Below, in pieces: positions 27,131 to 34,446 of a stretch of DNA of 58,153 bases. A program made the position numbers and the translations under genes. Under the pieces are notes generated by a model. The model was not told the origin of the DNA. It was given only the letters and a program-made list of their open reading frames with translations, and searched no databases. Source of the DNA: Rhizobium sp. Root708 (GTDB lineage Bacteria; Pseudomonadota; Alphaproteobacteria; Rhizobiales; Rhizobiaceae); assembly GCF_001429725.1 (NCBI RefSeq), contig NZ_LMHV01000013.1, positions 1 through 58,153 on the forward strand. Reading direction: 5' to 3'. How positions within the stretch are numbered: the first letter of the stretch is position 1; each line of letters starts with the position of its first letter.

Positions 27131-27399
27131 GCCGAGGCACCTGCAAAAACGGCGAGAGCTGCAAGCTCCATCACCTGAAGGTCAGCGAAGATGGCGGGAG
27201 CGAAGTCGAAGCGGCGAAGCACAACGTCAACGCTGGAATAGTCGAAGCCAGTCCAGATCAGAGCGGACGAGCCTGCGATCACGCGCCATTGCGTTTCACA
27301 GGCGAGAAAGGCGGTGACGCTATCCCAATTGAGAGCAAACACTTTGAACGCCTCGCTAGCCTCATCCGTCACCAGTGAGGGATCGACGGCGGCACCCAT
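27127..27399 (-). CDS. Tail assembly chaperone T part (DUF1799-like), made by -1 frameshift
   Basis: A 90-codon frame beginning at ATG 27399, resembling DUF1799 (FALNWDSVTAFLACETQWRVIAG, then a FDYSSVDVVLRR helix). The same frame stays open upstream to the end of the preceding gene at about 27501. There a -1 shift at G-GGA-AAC would give a fusion reading RLGK-LREAARGWAYARLGR and on into this frame. That is the lambda G/GT arrangement, in which the GT product chaperones tape measure assembly. Independent initiation at 27399 is less likely. It overlaps the tape measure gene by 4 bp. Confidence 0.75.
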   Translation of the reverse strand: MGAAVDPSLVTDEASEAFKVFALNWDSVTAFLACETQWRVIAGSSALIWTGFDYSSVDVVLRRFDFAPAIFADLQVMELAALAVFAGASA

Positions 27400-27497
27400 C
27401 TGTTCGAGTTGGGCCGCAACGTCCTCATCAATTGTGACGGTCGCTCGCGGATCGGAGCGGCCGAGGCGGGCATACGCCCAACCCCGCGCCGCTTCCC

Positions 27498-27872
27498 TCA
27501 GTTTCCCAAGCGGGCTTCCTGCCCATTCAGGCTGTCGGCATAGGCCTCATAGACCGCCGTGCGGAACCAGCTCATTTGCAGCGCCGAGCGGAAACGATCT
27601 TCGGAGAAGGACACCGCGCCGCCGTCCTTGGCGATAACGTCATCCCAATTCTTGCAAACAAGCAGCAACTGCTCGTGCTCATGGTCCGCACGTTCCTTTG
27701 CCGTGGTGAGGTTTTCGTGTCGCTCTTGAGCTGCAAGCGCTTCGTCGCGCGGGAGCGGTTCGAACTGAATTTTCAGGGTCTGTTCGATGATCTTGCCGGC
27801 CGCTTCCGGGTCGGGAATGCGAACCTTGACCGGCCAGAAATAGCGATAGTTTTCCTCGATAACGAATTTCAT
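27498..27872 (-). CDS. Tail assembly chaperone G
   Basis: This 124-residue protein (MKFVIEENYRYFWPVKVRIPDPEAAGKIIEQTLKIQFEPLPRDEA) has the strand-rich N-terminus and helical C-terminus of siphovirus tail assembly chaperones, located between the tail tube and tape measure genes. Its last codons are TTG GGA AAC TGA, containing the -1 slippery heptamer GGGAAAC directly before the stop. Most ribosomes would finish here; a minority would continue into the T frame. Confidence 0.75.
   Translation of the reverse strand: MKFVIEENYRYFWPVKVRIPDPEAAGKIIEQTLKIQFEPLPRDEALAAQERHENLTTAKERADHEHEQLLLVCKNWDDVIAKDGGAVSFSEDRFRSALQMSWFRTAVYEAYADSLNGQEARLGN
27501..27507 (-). promoter_or_regulatory. Programmed -1 frameshift site G-GGA-AAC
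   Basis: On the minus strand the last sense codons of the G chaperone read TTG GGA AAC followed by TGA. GGGAAAC fits the X-XXY-YYZ rule in the correct frame and closely matches the lambda G/GT site GGGAAAG. Shifting back one base enters the open frame of the T chaperone with no stop in between. Confidence 0.8.
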
Positions 27873-27915
27873 GCTTTGTCTCCTGAAGCTGAAAAGTTGG
27901 GTTGGAGGGAAAGGA

Positions 27916-28848
27916 TCAGGTGAAGACGAACTTGAGTTCGTCCATGCCGTTGACCGGCGTGAAATCGAGCGGCAGCGAATAGTTTAGAATGCCGTCCGTC
28001 TGGCCTTGGGTCGGCTCGCCGATCTGGACGGCCGGCGCGGTGATCGTGATGGTGTTGCCGGCCTGAGTGCCGTGGGCGATCGACAAGCTTCCGGGTTCGC
28101 GGGAAAGTGCTTTCTCGAACCAGTTGATATCGGAGAGCGCCCGCGCTTCGACGACAGCCGTGCCGGTGGCTGAACGGTTCGAAACCAGCACCTTTTCGTC
28201 GCCGATTAGGAAGCGTGGCGTCAGCGTGTTGCCGAGGTCGATCGACAGGCTTTCAGCGACGGACGGCCAGCCGTGCAGCGACATGGCAGTGTTGGCCTTG
28301 CTGACAGGAACCGGGATCGCCCAACCGACTTTGCTCACGGCAGGCATCACGCCGATATCGGTGATCTCGCCGAGCATGCCGACAATGGTCACACGCCACT
28401 TCGGAATGCCCTTCGGCGCGAACGACGGCGCGAAATTGGCCTTGGCACCAACGAAGATGTGCTGGACCTTATCGGAGATGAAGTAGACCGAGGCCGACTC
28501 CTCTTCGTCTTCGACGATGGTATATTCGACCTTCGTGCCGGCCGTGACGGTTTCGGCGAAGTTGGCCGCGCGTAGCAGCGGTGAATACTTCGGCGGGGTG
28601 CCGGCAACACCAGAACCGGCGATTTCGATATCGCCTTCCAAGCGGCCAAAGATGCCGGCGAGAATGACGCCCTGGTTACCCATGTATGGCAACATCAGGT
28701 CACGCGAGACACGTTCGCCGGTCATAGGCGTGAACGTGACGTTCGACATGATGACGGCATTCGCCGCGATCGGCTCGGCGTCTTCGCCCTGGACGGTTTC
28801 GTTCTTGACCAGAATGGCGAGCTTACGGAAAAAACGGGTACCACTCAT
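27916..28848 (-). CDS. Major tail tube protein
   Basis: This 310-residue protein (MSGTRFFRKLAILVKNETVQGEDAEPIAANAVIMSNVTFTPMTGE) has the strand-rich composition and early Ile-Leu-Val-Lys segment of B3-like tail tube proteins. A C-terminal stretch near NGMDELKFVFT ends it. It has the position expected of a tube protein, between the head-tail connectors and the tail chaperones. It should polymerise into the non-contractile tail tube; the TTG-free ATG at 28848 overlaps the previous stop by 4 bp. Confidence 0.75.
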   Translation of the reverse strand: MSGTRFFRKLAILVKNETVQGEDAEPIAANAVIMSNVTFTPMTGERVSRDLMLPYMGNQGVILAGIFGRLEGDIEIAGSGVAGTPPKYSPLLRAANFAETVTAGTKVEYTIVEDEEESASVYFISDKVQHIFVGAKANFAPSFAPKGIPKWRVTIVGMLGEITDIGVMPAVSKVGWAIPVPVSKANTAMSLHGWPSVAESLSIDLGNTLTPRFLIGDEKVLVSNRSATGTAVVEARALSDINWFEKALSREPGSLSIAHGTQAGNTITITAPAVQIGEPTQGQTDGILNYSLPLDFTPVNGMDELKFVFT

Positions 28849-29009
28849 CTAACGGCCTTTCTTGGCGTGCTGGCCTTGACGGCCGGTGCGGGAGTTTCAG
28901 TCAGGGCGGCGGCTTCAGGTTCAGGAGGCGTGACCGCCTCGGAGACCTTGGCGAGCGCGCCGGTTTCGGGGTCGCGGACAAAACGCCCGCCTGCTTTTGG
29001 CTGATCCAT
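28845..29009 (-). CDS. 54-residue protein between tail terminator and tube
   Basis: A short frame, MDQPKAGGRFVRDPETGALAKV then an alanine/proline/glutamate-rich tail ending PRKAVR. Its stop codon overlaps the tube protein ATG (ATGA). The upstream gene ends 2 bp before it (29011), so it fills an otherwise coding gap in a tightly packed operon. Small proteins with a GGRFVRDPETG start are frequent at this spot in related phages; their role is not known. Confidence 0.65.
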   Translation of the reverse strand: MDQPKAGGRFVRDPETGALAKVSEAVTPPEPEAAALTETPAPAVKASTPRKAVR

Positions 29010-29010
29010 T

Positions 29011-29433
29011 TCAGTCCTCAACCGTTAGAAATCGTGTTGTTTCCCACGTCTGGACGTAGACCGTGGCGTTGTTGCCAACCGGCGTTCCTTCGCCGCCGAC
29101 AAGCTCGCAGGGTTCGCTCATGTCGGTCGGCTCCCAACCGGCAAGCGCCTGTTCGATGGCGTGTTTGAAGCCGCTGAACTCCTTGGCGCGCATTGCGCCA
29201 AGCGCATCGCCGTGATGACGGAGAATGATCGCAACGAGAAACTGCTCGGTGACGTGCTGGCGAAAGCCGCCGCTCATCAGCGTGTTCGGCTTCGCCTTTT
29301 CGCGGAATGGAATGACGAACGTCGTTCCGCTCGGGCGTGCGGTGGACTTGGTGATGACGTCCAAATCCTCGGCCATGACGACATCCGGCAAATCGGTGGC
29401 CGCCTTCAGGCGCTCGACGATAGTGTTGATCAT
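29011..29433 (-). CDS. Tail terminator / minor tail protein (Mu gp37-like)
   Basis: This 140-residue protein (MINTIVERLKAATDLPDVVMAEDLDVITKSTARPSG) has central VIPFREKAKPNTL and QHVTEQFLVAIILRHHGDALG segments. These resemble the gp37-like tail terminator group, which caps the tail and joins it to the head. It overlaps the DUF1320 gene by one base and lies in the normal connector position. Confidence 0.7.
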   Translation of the reverse strand: MINTIVERLKAATDLPDVVMAEDLDVITKSTARPSGTTFVIPFREKAKPNTLMSGGFRQHVTEQFLVAIILRHHGDALGAMRAKEFSGFKHAIEQALAGWEPTDMSEPCELVGGEGTPVGNNATVYVQTWETTRFLTVED

Positions 29434-29852
29434 TACCAGCCCCTCAAACCGCGTTCGGAAAACACCTCTTCAGGTGCGGAAAACATCGTGGTGCCTGATG
29501 ACGTCGCCGGGGTCTCGCCGCTGGCGATCGGCAGCGTGATCGCGCCTTTGGCAACGTCCTTCAGCGCGGCAATCGCGTTGTCGTAGTCGGTGATGACCCA
29601 TTCGGGCGGGGCTTCGTGGTGCAGGCGGTGGCGCGCGATATCAATCGCCCACGTGCGGACGAGATCGGGAACGACTGCGAAAGGAAGGGTGTACTTCGTC
29701 GCGACATACCCGTTGATGAGGTTGTCAGCGTGTTCAAGCGCCGCGCCTATAACGCCGGCATCAATTTCGCCGTCATTGTCGCGATCGGCAATCTGGCGAA
29801 TTTCCGTCTCGCCAGCGCGCTCAATCAAATCTTCAAGCGTTGCGTAGGACAT
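29433..29852 (-). CDS. DUF1320 head-tail connector (Mu gp36-like)
   Basis: This 139-residue protein is recognised as DUF1320: MSYATLEDLIERAGETEIRQIAD at the start, then LEHADNLINGYVATKYTLPFAVVPDLVRTWAIDIARHRLHH, ending in YDNAIAALKDVAKGAITLPI. In Mu-like phages this family (gp36) is a head completion or connector protein. It follows a secreted-type protein gene, with a gap of about 75 bp. Confidence 0.85.
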   Translation of the reverse strand: MSYATLEDLIERAGETEIRQIADRDNDGEIDAGVIGAALEHADNLINGYVATKYTLPFAVVPDLVRTWAIDIARHRLHHEAPPEWVITDYDNAIAALKDVAKGAITLPIASGETPATSSGTTMFSAPEEVFSERGLRGW

Positions 29853-29927
29853 AAGCGATTACCGTTGCTTCAGGGGGGAGCCACCGGCCGGGATCGACCC
29901 GACCGGTGCAGTCGCGTTCGTTAGAAA

Positions 29928-30239
29928 TCAGCAGCGCATGGGCGGTTTGAGAAAGACGAGACCGTTGGTCGCGTAACTCTCGGCAAACTCCCGCTTCAGC
30001 GGCTCGGCTGCGGTGACATCAACCGGGCGAAGGCCGAGGTCGCGGCGATCGGTGGCAACAACGACGCTGGTCGGCGCGACGTCGATCGCGTCGATGACAA
30101 CGACAATCGAATCATGAACGGCGCGATAGAAGCCGGGATCAGCGGAGACGTCCGCGTAGACCGGAGCACTGGCGAAGAAGGCGCTGGCGACGATTGCCAG
30201 AGCGCCGAGCATGCAGGATCGAAGGAAGCAAATGCGCAT
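29928..30239 (-). CDS. Small secreted-type protein within head operon
   Basis: This 103-residue protein carries a clear signal peptide: MRICFLRSCMLGALAIVASAFFASAPVYA with likely cleavage after VYA, leaving a mature part of about 74 residues (DVSADPGFYRAVHDSIVVVIDAIDVAPTSVV). No lipobox or catalytic motif is visible. It lies between a coiled-coil head protein and DUF1320. Exported proteins are unusual in a head operon. It could be a lysogenic or superinfection-exclusion factor, or a virion gene that only looks exported. The function is unknown. Confidence 0.65.
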   Translation of the reverse strand: MRICFLRSCMLGALAIVASAFFASAPVYADVSADPGFYRAVHDSIVVVIDAIDVAPTSVVVATDRRDLGLRPVDVTAAEPLKREFAESYATNGLVFLKPPMRC

Positions 30240-30341
30240 TCGAGGTTCCTTGTTGGGGATTGGTGAAGTCCGAACGGGGCGGATGGTGTAGAGGCATCCG
30301 CCCCGCGATAAGGGCCGGCTTGGGAGACTTCGGAACGGCCC

Positions 30342-30842
30342 TTATTTCTTGATGGCTTTGGCAGCGCCCGCCTTGGTGGCTTCCGCCAGAGCGGCTTCCA
30401 GCTCGGGAACGCGCTTGCGCAGCTCGTCCAGCTCGGCGGCGGCTTCCACCTCATTTCTGATGGCTTTTTCCTGCTCGCTGGCCATGTCGAAGGCCGCGTT
30501 TTCAAGGTGCGCTTCAGCCTCGAAAAGCTTCTCTTCAGCCTCGGCTAGCTTGCCAATCAGCTCGTCACGCTCGGCGACGATCGGAGCGACTGCGGCCGTG
30601 ACGGCATGTGCAACGATGCCATCGGCCAGCATCTTGGCAGTCAGCGCAACTTCGCTGTCGAAATCGGCCGACGTCTGTGTGTCGGACGTGTCGAACACGA
30701 GCGGCGCGGTGCCGATCGCCCTGGCCGCGTAAAGGTGGTTTGCCACGGCAGCCGAGACGAGCACGACCGTGCCGGCAGGTTCACGCTTGCCCTCGATTTT
30801 TGCAGGGCTGGCGAGCGTGACGGATACCTTGTTGTCATCCAT
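30342..30842 (-). CDS. Head operon protein with C-terminal coiled coil
   Basis: This 166-residue protein has an N-terminal strand region (KVSVTLASPAKIEGKREPAGTVVLVSAAVANHLYAARAIG) that resembles small phage head fibre or decoration proteins. A long acidic coiled coil follows (about 95-155, VAERDELIGKLAEAEEKLFEAEAHLENAAFD), ending in a basic tail. It is directly downstream of the major capsid gene (gap 15 bp). A structural role is likely but the family is not recognised. Confidence 0.65.
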   Translation of the reverse strand: MDDNKVSVTLASPAKIEGKREPAGTVVLVSAAVANHLYAARAIGTAPLVFDTSDTQTSADFDSEVALTAKMLADGIVAHAVTAAVAPIVAERDELIGKLAEAEEKLFEAEAHLENAAFDMASEQEKAIRNEVEAAAELDELRKRVPELEAALAEATKAGAAKAIKK

Positions 30843-30857
30843 GGTTTCGGTCTCCCG

Positions 30858-31814
30858 TTAGGCCGGCGTGGCGCCAGCGTTCTGGAACAGGAACCCGCCT
30901 TCAGCTCCCGTTAGGATCGGGCGGCGCTCGACCTTGGTCGGGTAAATCCAGCTATCCGTCCCGTTTTCGAAATACGGCTGATTGACCTGCGGATAGCCGG
31001 CCAGCTCGTAGGTGTAGGCGAAGGACGGAACCTGAAAATTGTCGCCGGCATCCGGGACGTAGGCCAAGATGGCGTCATCACCCCAAACGTCGTTGGCAAG
31101 ATCGGAATCGGCTGCGGTTTCCGGCAGGTAGACAGCCGCGCCGACGACAACCCTCTTCAGCTCGAAATAGGCCGCGAGCATATCGACGGTGATGCTGTCC
31201 TTCGACGTGTACTTGAAGTGCTCCTTAATCTTCGGATGATTGCAGAGCGCGTTCTTGGCGCTTGGCCCGAGCGCCAGCGTGTTCGGATAGCGGCCGATCG
31301 ACTGGCGAATGACTTCCTTCGCGTCGTCGAAGTCAGCCTTGGGGTCGCTGTCTTCGCTCTTCCAGCGGTCGGAACCAGTCAGAGCGACCTTGTGATTGTT
31401 GTCGTAGTTGGCGGCGTTGCGGGCAATGCCGGCCGTCTCGACTTCAAGCCCTAGGTCAACGACTTCAAGCACCATGTTGATAGCGCCCGAGCCGAGATCG
31501 ATACCGGGAACAGCTTCGGCTTCTTCCTGATGTTCGACCGGCACGACGCCCTCAAGCGCATCCTGGGCCAGCGAAACAGGGTCGGACGCGTAGCCGTACT
31601 GAACGCGCTTCTTCTGCGCGCCTGGAGCGCGGCGGGTGTTCAGCAACCGGAAGGCTTCCTTGCCGAACTTGATGACGCGCATCGAGCGGTTCGGGATCGT
31701 CACGCGCGGGAACAGCTCGTGCGAAATGAAGGTTGAGTTGCGGTAGCCGCGTGCATGCGTCGAAAGAATCGGATCGACGACAGCGGCGGTGCGTGCGTTA
31801 AGAACGGTGGTCAT
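30858..31814 (-). CDS. Major capsid protein
   Basis: This 318-residue major head protein is recognised by position and by family-like segments: ILSTHARGYRNSTFISHELFPRVTIPNRSMRVIKFGKEAFRLLNTRRAPGA, then SDPVSLAQDALEGVVP, with YELAGYPQVNQPYFENGTDSWIYPTKVERRPIL near the C-terminus. That set is characteristic of capsids in B3-like phages. It follows a decoration-type protein, which follows the protease, the order expected for HK97-fold head assembly. Confidence 0.85.
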   Translation of the reverse strand: MTTVLNARTAAVVDPILSTHARGYRNSTFISHELFPRVTIPNRSMRVIKFGKEAFRLLNTRRAPGAQKKRVQYGYASDPVSLAQDALEGVVPVEHQEEAEAVPGIDLGSGAINMVLEVVDLGLEVETAGIARNAANYDNNHKVALTGSDRWKSEDSDPKADFDDAKEVIRQSIGRYPNTLALGPSAKNALCNHPKIKEHFKYTSKDSITVDMLAAYFELKRVVVGAAVYLPETAADSDLANDVWGDDAILAYVPDAGDNFQVPSFAYTYELAGYPQVNQPYFENGTDSWIYPTKVERRPILTGAEGGFLFQNAGATPA

Positions 31815-31828
31815 CGTGGCAAAGGCCC

Positions 31829-32164
31829 TTATCGAACGAGGATGGAGACGAATTCGCCATCGGCAGCGGCGGTCAGCGCCGTGGCGAAGGCGTTGGCAGG
31901 CGTAGCGCCGGCTGTCTTGACGCCGCCGGTCGCAGCGGAAACGACCTTGGCACCCTTGGCGATGGCACCCTTGGCGCGAACGCGGCCAGTACCAACCATG
32001 ATCACGGCGGTGCTTTCGCCGATCGCGGCCGGGTTTTTGGCGATGCCCTTCACAGGCGCGTCGTCGGCGGCCACCTTGGCGTCGTCGAAACCGACAAGAT
32101 CGAAGGCGTCGATTGCCGTCGTCGCAACGACGGTGTCCGACAGGGCTTCAGTAAAAAACTGCAT
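31829..32164 (-). CDS. Capsid decoration / cement-type protein (DUF2190-like)
   Basis: This 111-residue protein is rich in Ala, Gly and Val with repeating beta-strand segments (AFDLVGFDDAKVAADDAPVKGIAK, GTGRVRAKGAIAKGAKVVSAATGGV), like DUF2190 capsid cement proteins. It lies between the protease/scaffold gene and the major capsid gene, where such proteins are usual. It probably binds the capsid surface and stabilises it. The assignment rests on composition and position. Confidence 0.65.
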   Translation of the reverse strand: MQFFTEALSDTVVATTAIDAFDLVGFDDAKVAADDAPVKGIAKNPAAIGESTAVIMVGTGRVRAKGAIAKGAKVVSAATGGVKTAGATPANAFATALTAAADGEFVSILVR

Positions 32165-32185
32165 GCTTGGAAACTCCGTTGGGGG

Positions 32186-33310
32186 TTACTGCACTGCCTT
32201 GACGGCGGCGATGTACTCGGTGCCCGGATGGGCGCGCTGATAGGCAAGCGCCTTGTCGTGGACTTCCATGCGCTCCCGATCGACGGCATGACCGTCAGAC
32301 GCAAACGAGGCGCTGGCCTGCTTTCCGGCTTCCGGCAGATCGGTTGCTCCGAACGAGACGATTTTCGGCTGTGCCGACAGGACGTCGCGGACGGCCTGGC
32401 TGACCGAAGCGGTGACGGTGTTCGCGCCGTCCGCAAACGACACGGCGGTGTCGGCCGGCAGCGCATTGAGGATCGCAACAACCTTGTCCTTCGACGCGGG
32501 CAGCAGCTTACCGTCCGTTACCAACGTTTCGGCGAAGGAGACGTTGGCGGCATTGGCAAGCGCCTGCTCGCGCTTCTGAAGGTCGGCGAAACGAGTGGTG
32601 AATTCGGCTTCGCGGGCTGCGAAGGCCGGATCGACAGGCTTTGTCACGGGCGGTTCCTTGGGTTCGATGATAGGTGAAGCGGAAAACGACGGCTGCACGG
32701 CCGGCGTCTGAAGCTCGGTTTCGGCCAGCCACTCGATGCGGAAGCCCGGAAGCGCCTTGTCCGCGTCTTCCATGCCGAACTTTTCGATGAAGAACTCGCG
32801 GAGAGCGCGCAGGATGCTGGCGGTTTCCTCAAGTCCGCGTTCGCCGAACTCGACGGTGCAGGTGCCGGCATCGTCAGGCTGCGAGAACTGGACGTTCTGG
32901 AGACCGGTCACAGCCGGAGCCGCGCCGCCGAGGAAACCGATATGCTTCGGGTACCACGTACCGGGAACCGGGTTGGCGGCAGCATCGGGGCGATGGAAGG
33001 ACAGCGACACCTTCTTGTAGGTGCCAGCCTTCACGGCGTCAGCGAAGGCCGGAGCGATCTCGCCGACGTTGGCAAACAGCCGATCGGCCTTTGCGTCGTA
33101 GTCGAAGCTTTGCGCCCAGCCGAAAGCCGGCGCGTCCGTCTTCGGATGACCGACGACAACAGGTGCCGGTGCCGTCGCAAAATCGTAGGCATCCGCCATC
33201 GCTTTCAGGTCGGCGGCAGAGAATGAAAGCTGCTGGCCTTCCATCGGCGTAAAGGTGCCGGTGCGGAAAACCTCAATGCGGGCGGTCTTCTTGGGAGTGG
33301 TGTTCGGCAT
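32186..33310 (-). CDS. Head maturation protease / scaffold (Mu gpI-like)
   Basis: This 374-residue protein combines an N-terminal domain (FRTGTFTPMEGQQLSFSAADLKAMADAYD, PAPVVVGHPKTDAPAFGWAQSF, RPDAAANPVPGTWYPKHIGFLGGAAPAVTGL) with a helical, Ala/Glu-rich scaffold-like C-terminus. The N-terminal pattern is that of Mu-type gpI proteases. The C-terminal part would also serve as scaffold, as with gpZ in Mu. It is the first gene after the 33.37-kb late promoter element, 59 bp downstream of it. Confidence 0.8.
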   Translation of the reverse strand: MPNTTPKKTARIEVFRTGTFTPMEGQQLSFSAADLKAMADAYDFATAPAPVVVGHPKTDAPAFGWAQSFDYDAKADRLFANVGEIAPAFADAVKAGTYKKVSLSFHRPDAAANPVPGTWYPKHIGFLGGAAPAVTGLQNVQFSQPDDAGTCTVEFGERGLEETASILRALREFFIEKFGMEDADKALPGFRIEWLAETELQTPAVQPSFSASPIIEPKEPPVTKPVDPAFAAREAEFTTRFADLQKREQALANAANVSFAETLVTDGKLLPASKDKVVAILNALPADTAVSFADGANTVTASVSQAVRDVLSAQPKIVSFGATDLPEAGKQASASFASDGHAVDRERMEVHDKALAYQRAHPGTEYIAAVKAVQ

Positions 33311-33369
33311 GTCGGTTTCCAGTGCGTTGCTGGAAACGACAATGCGTCAGGGTGGGTTATGCCACCTCA

Positions 33370-33393
33370 GGACAACAGGTCCGGTCAATCTTC
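33370..33393 (-). promoter_or_regulatory. Late promoter element copy 1
   Basis: On the minus strand GACCGGACCTGTTGTCC sits 59 bp before the protease start codon. The same 18-bp block (plus TCTTC after one mismatch) recurs 54 bp before the endolysin start. GGAC-N5-GTCC gives it dyad symmetry, as for Mor/C binding sites. It is flanked on both sides by AATGCGTCAGGG direct copies (33341 and 33416 regions). Confidence 0.6.
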
Positions 33394-33498
33394 ACCCCGG
33401 CCGCCGTCAGGGACACAATGCGTCAGGGCGATCGTTGTTTCAAGTCCCGCGCGCAATCTGGAGGCCAAGGGCAAGGCGCGATGCCGTCACAGTCGATT

Positions 33499-33516
33499 TC
33501 TAACGGGGGTCTAACG
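33499..33516. repeat. Tandem TCTAACGGGGG pair
   Basis: TCTAACGGGGG occurs twice in tandem (33499-33509 and 33510-33520 region) in the 293-bp gene-free gap between the protease and the DUF4145 gene. Each copy contains the heptamer that is dispersed through the prophage. It may be an operator, terminator-associated site or part of the dispersed motif system. Confidence 0.55.
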
Positions 33517-33603
33517 GGGGTTGCGCCGAAATCTGGTATCATCGCCCGCCAGACCGTTCTGCGCGCACTGGGAACCGCTATTTTCTCGGAGCCGAAGGGA
33601 GAG

Positions 33604-34446
33604 CTATTCGGTCGTCAAGCTGTCCTCGCTGTCGCTGACCTCTGGGCTGTCCTGGGTGGCATTTTTCTTTGCCTGCTTCTGCTGATCGCGTTTATCACCC
33701 AAGAGTTCTCGCAAAGCAGCCGTGGCGGTTCTGCGCGTCCCACGAGCTTCGTACCATTCCTTGAACAACGTTTCGATCAGACCAATCAGCAACTTTGCCT
33801 CATCGTGGGTAATGTCGATGATGTGGTCGACATTTTGATCCATGTGCGCGCCGATATCGCCTACCCCACGAACCGCTTGAATGGCCTCCCATAATTCTGG
33901 ATCGATACTGCTTCTGACATAACTCAATTCCGCGCCGAGGTTTCCGCGCTTATTGTTCGGTATGTTGAAAAAGTCCCGCACAATTCCCTGCAAACAACGC
34001 CGTGCCATTGCAGCAGAGGCTCTTCCGCTAACCTCGGCGACAAGAACGGCCTCACGATATGTAATAGCTATTTCCTCGGGAACGTCAGTCGGAAGCGTCA
34101 CCAGCCTAGCCTCAGGCAATAATGCTCGCTCGAACCTGTCAAGCTGCATTTGGAGGTAAGTGCCGGTGGTGGAACGTTGCAACGCGACATCTCCGAACTG
34201 GACATTGATGCTCAGCTCTCTGCAATCACTATTCGCGCAGGCGACAGACTCGACTCTAAGGCCGACGTGACCGCGCTTCGACCGCGTGTTGACCTGTATC
34301 GTTGACTCGCTGATGCTTTCTTTGGTCACGAACGTATTCGTACCACAGTACGGGCACCGCCACCTGTCGCCGGGTCTCAGATTAAACATTTCAGAATCCT
34401 TAATGCCGAAAGTTACAGGATCGAGCGTCTGTCTACTCGTCCCCAA
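33604..34446 (-). CDS. DUF4145 protein, partner of the SIR2-like gene
   Basis: This 280-residue protein has an N-terminal zinc ribbon (CPYC at 31-34 and C70/C75 in SVACANSDCREL) that is followed by strands. A C-terminal DUF4145 domain follows at about 130-235: ITYREAVLVAEVSGRASAAMARRCLQGIVRDF, LGAELSYVRSSIDPELWEAIQAVRGVGDIGAHMDQNVDHII, and an EAKLLIGLIETLFKEWYE helix. The tail is acidic and disordered. DUF4145 is a nucleic-acid- or partner-binding-type domain frequent in restriction and defence loci. Its start lies 14 bp inside the SIR2-like gene, implying coupled expression. GC content is well below that of its neighbours. Confidence 0.8.
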   Translation of the reverse strand: MGTSRQTLDPVTFGIKDSEMFNLRPGDRWRCPYCGTNTFVTKESISESTIQVNTRSKRGHVGLRVESVACANSDCRELSINVQFGDVALQRSTTGTYLQMQLDRFERALLPEARLVTLPTDVPEEIAITYREAVLVAEVSGRASAAMARRCLQGIVRDFFNIPNNKRGNLGAELSYVRSSIDPELWEAIQAVRGVGDIGAHMDQNVDHIIDITHDEAKLLIGLIETLFKEWYEARGTRRTATAALRELLGDKRDQQKQAKKNATQDSPEVSDSEDSLTTE

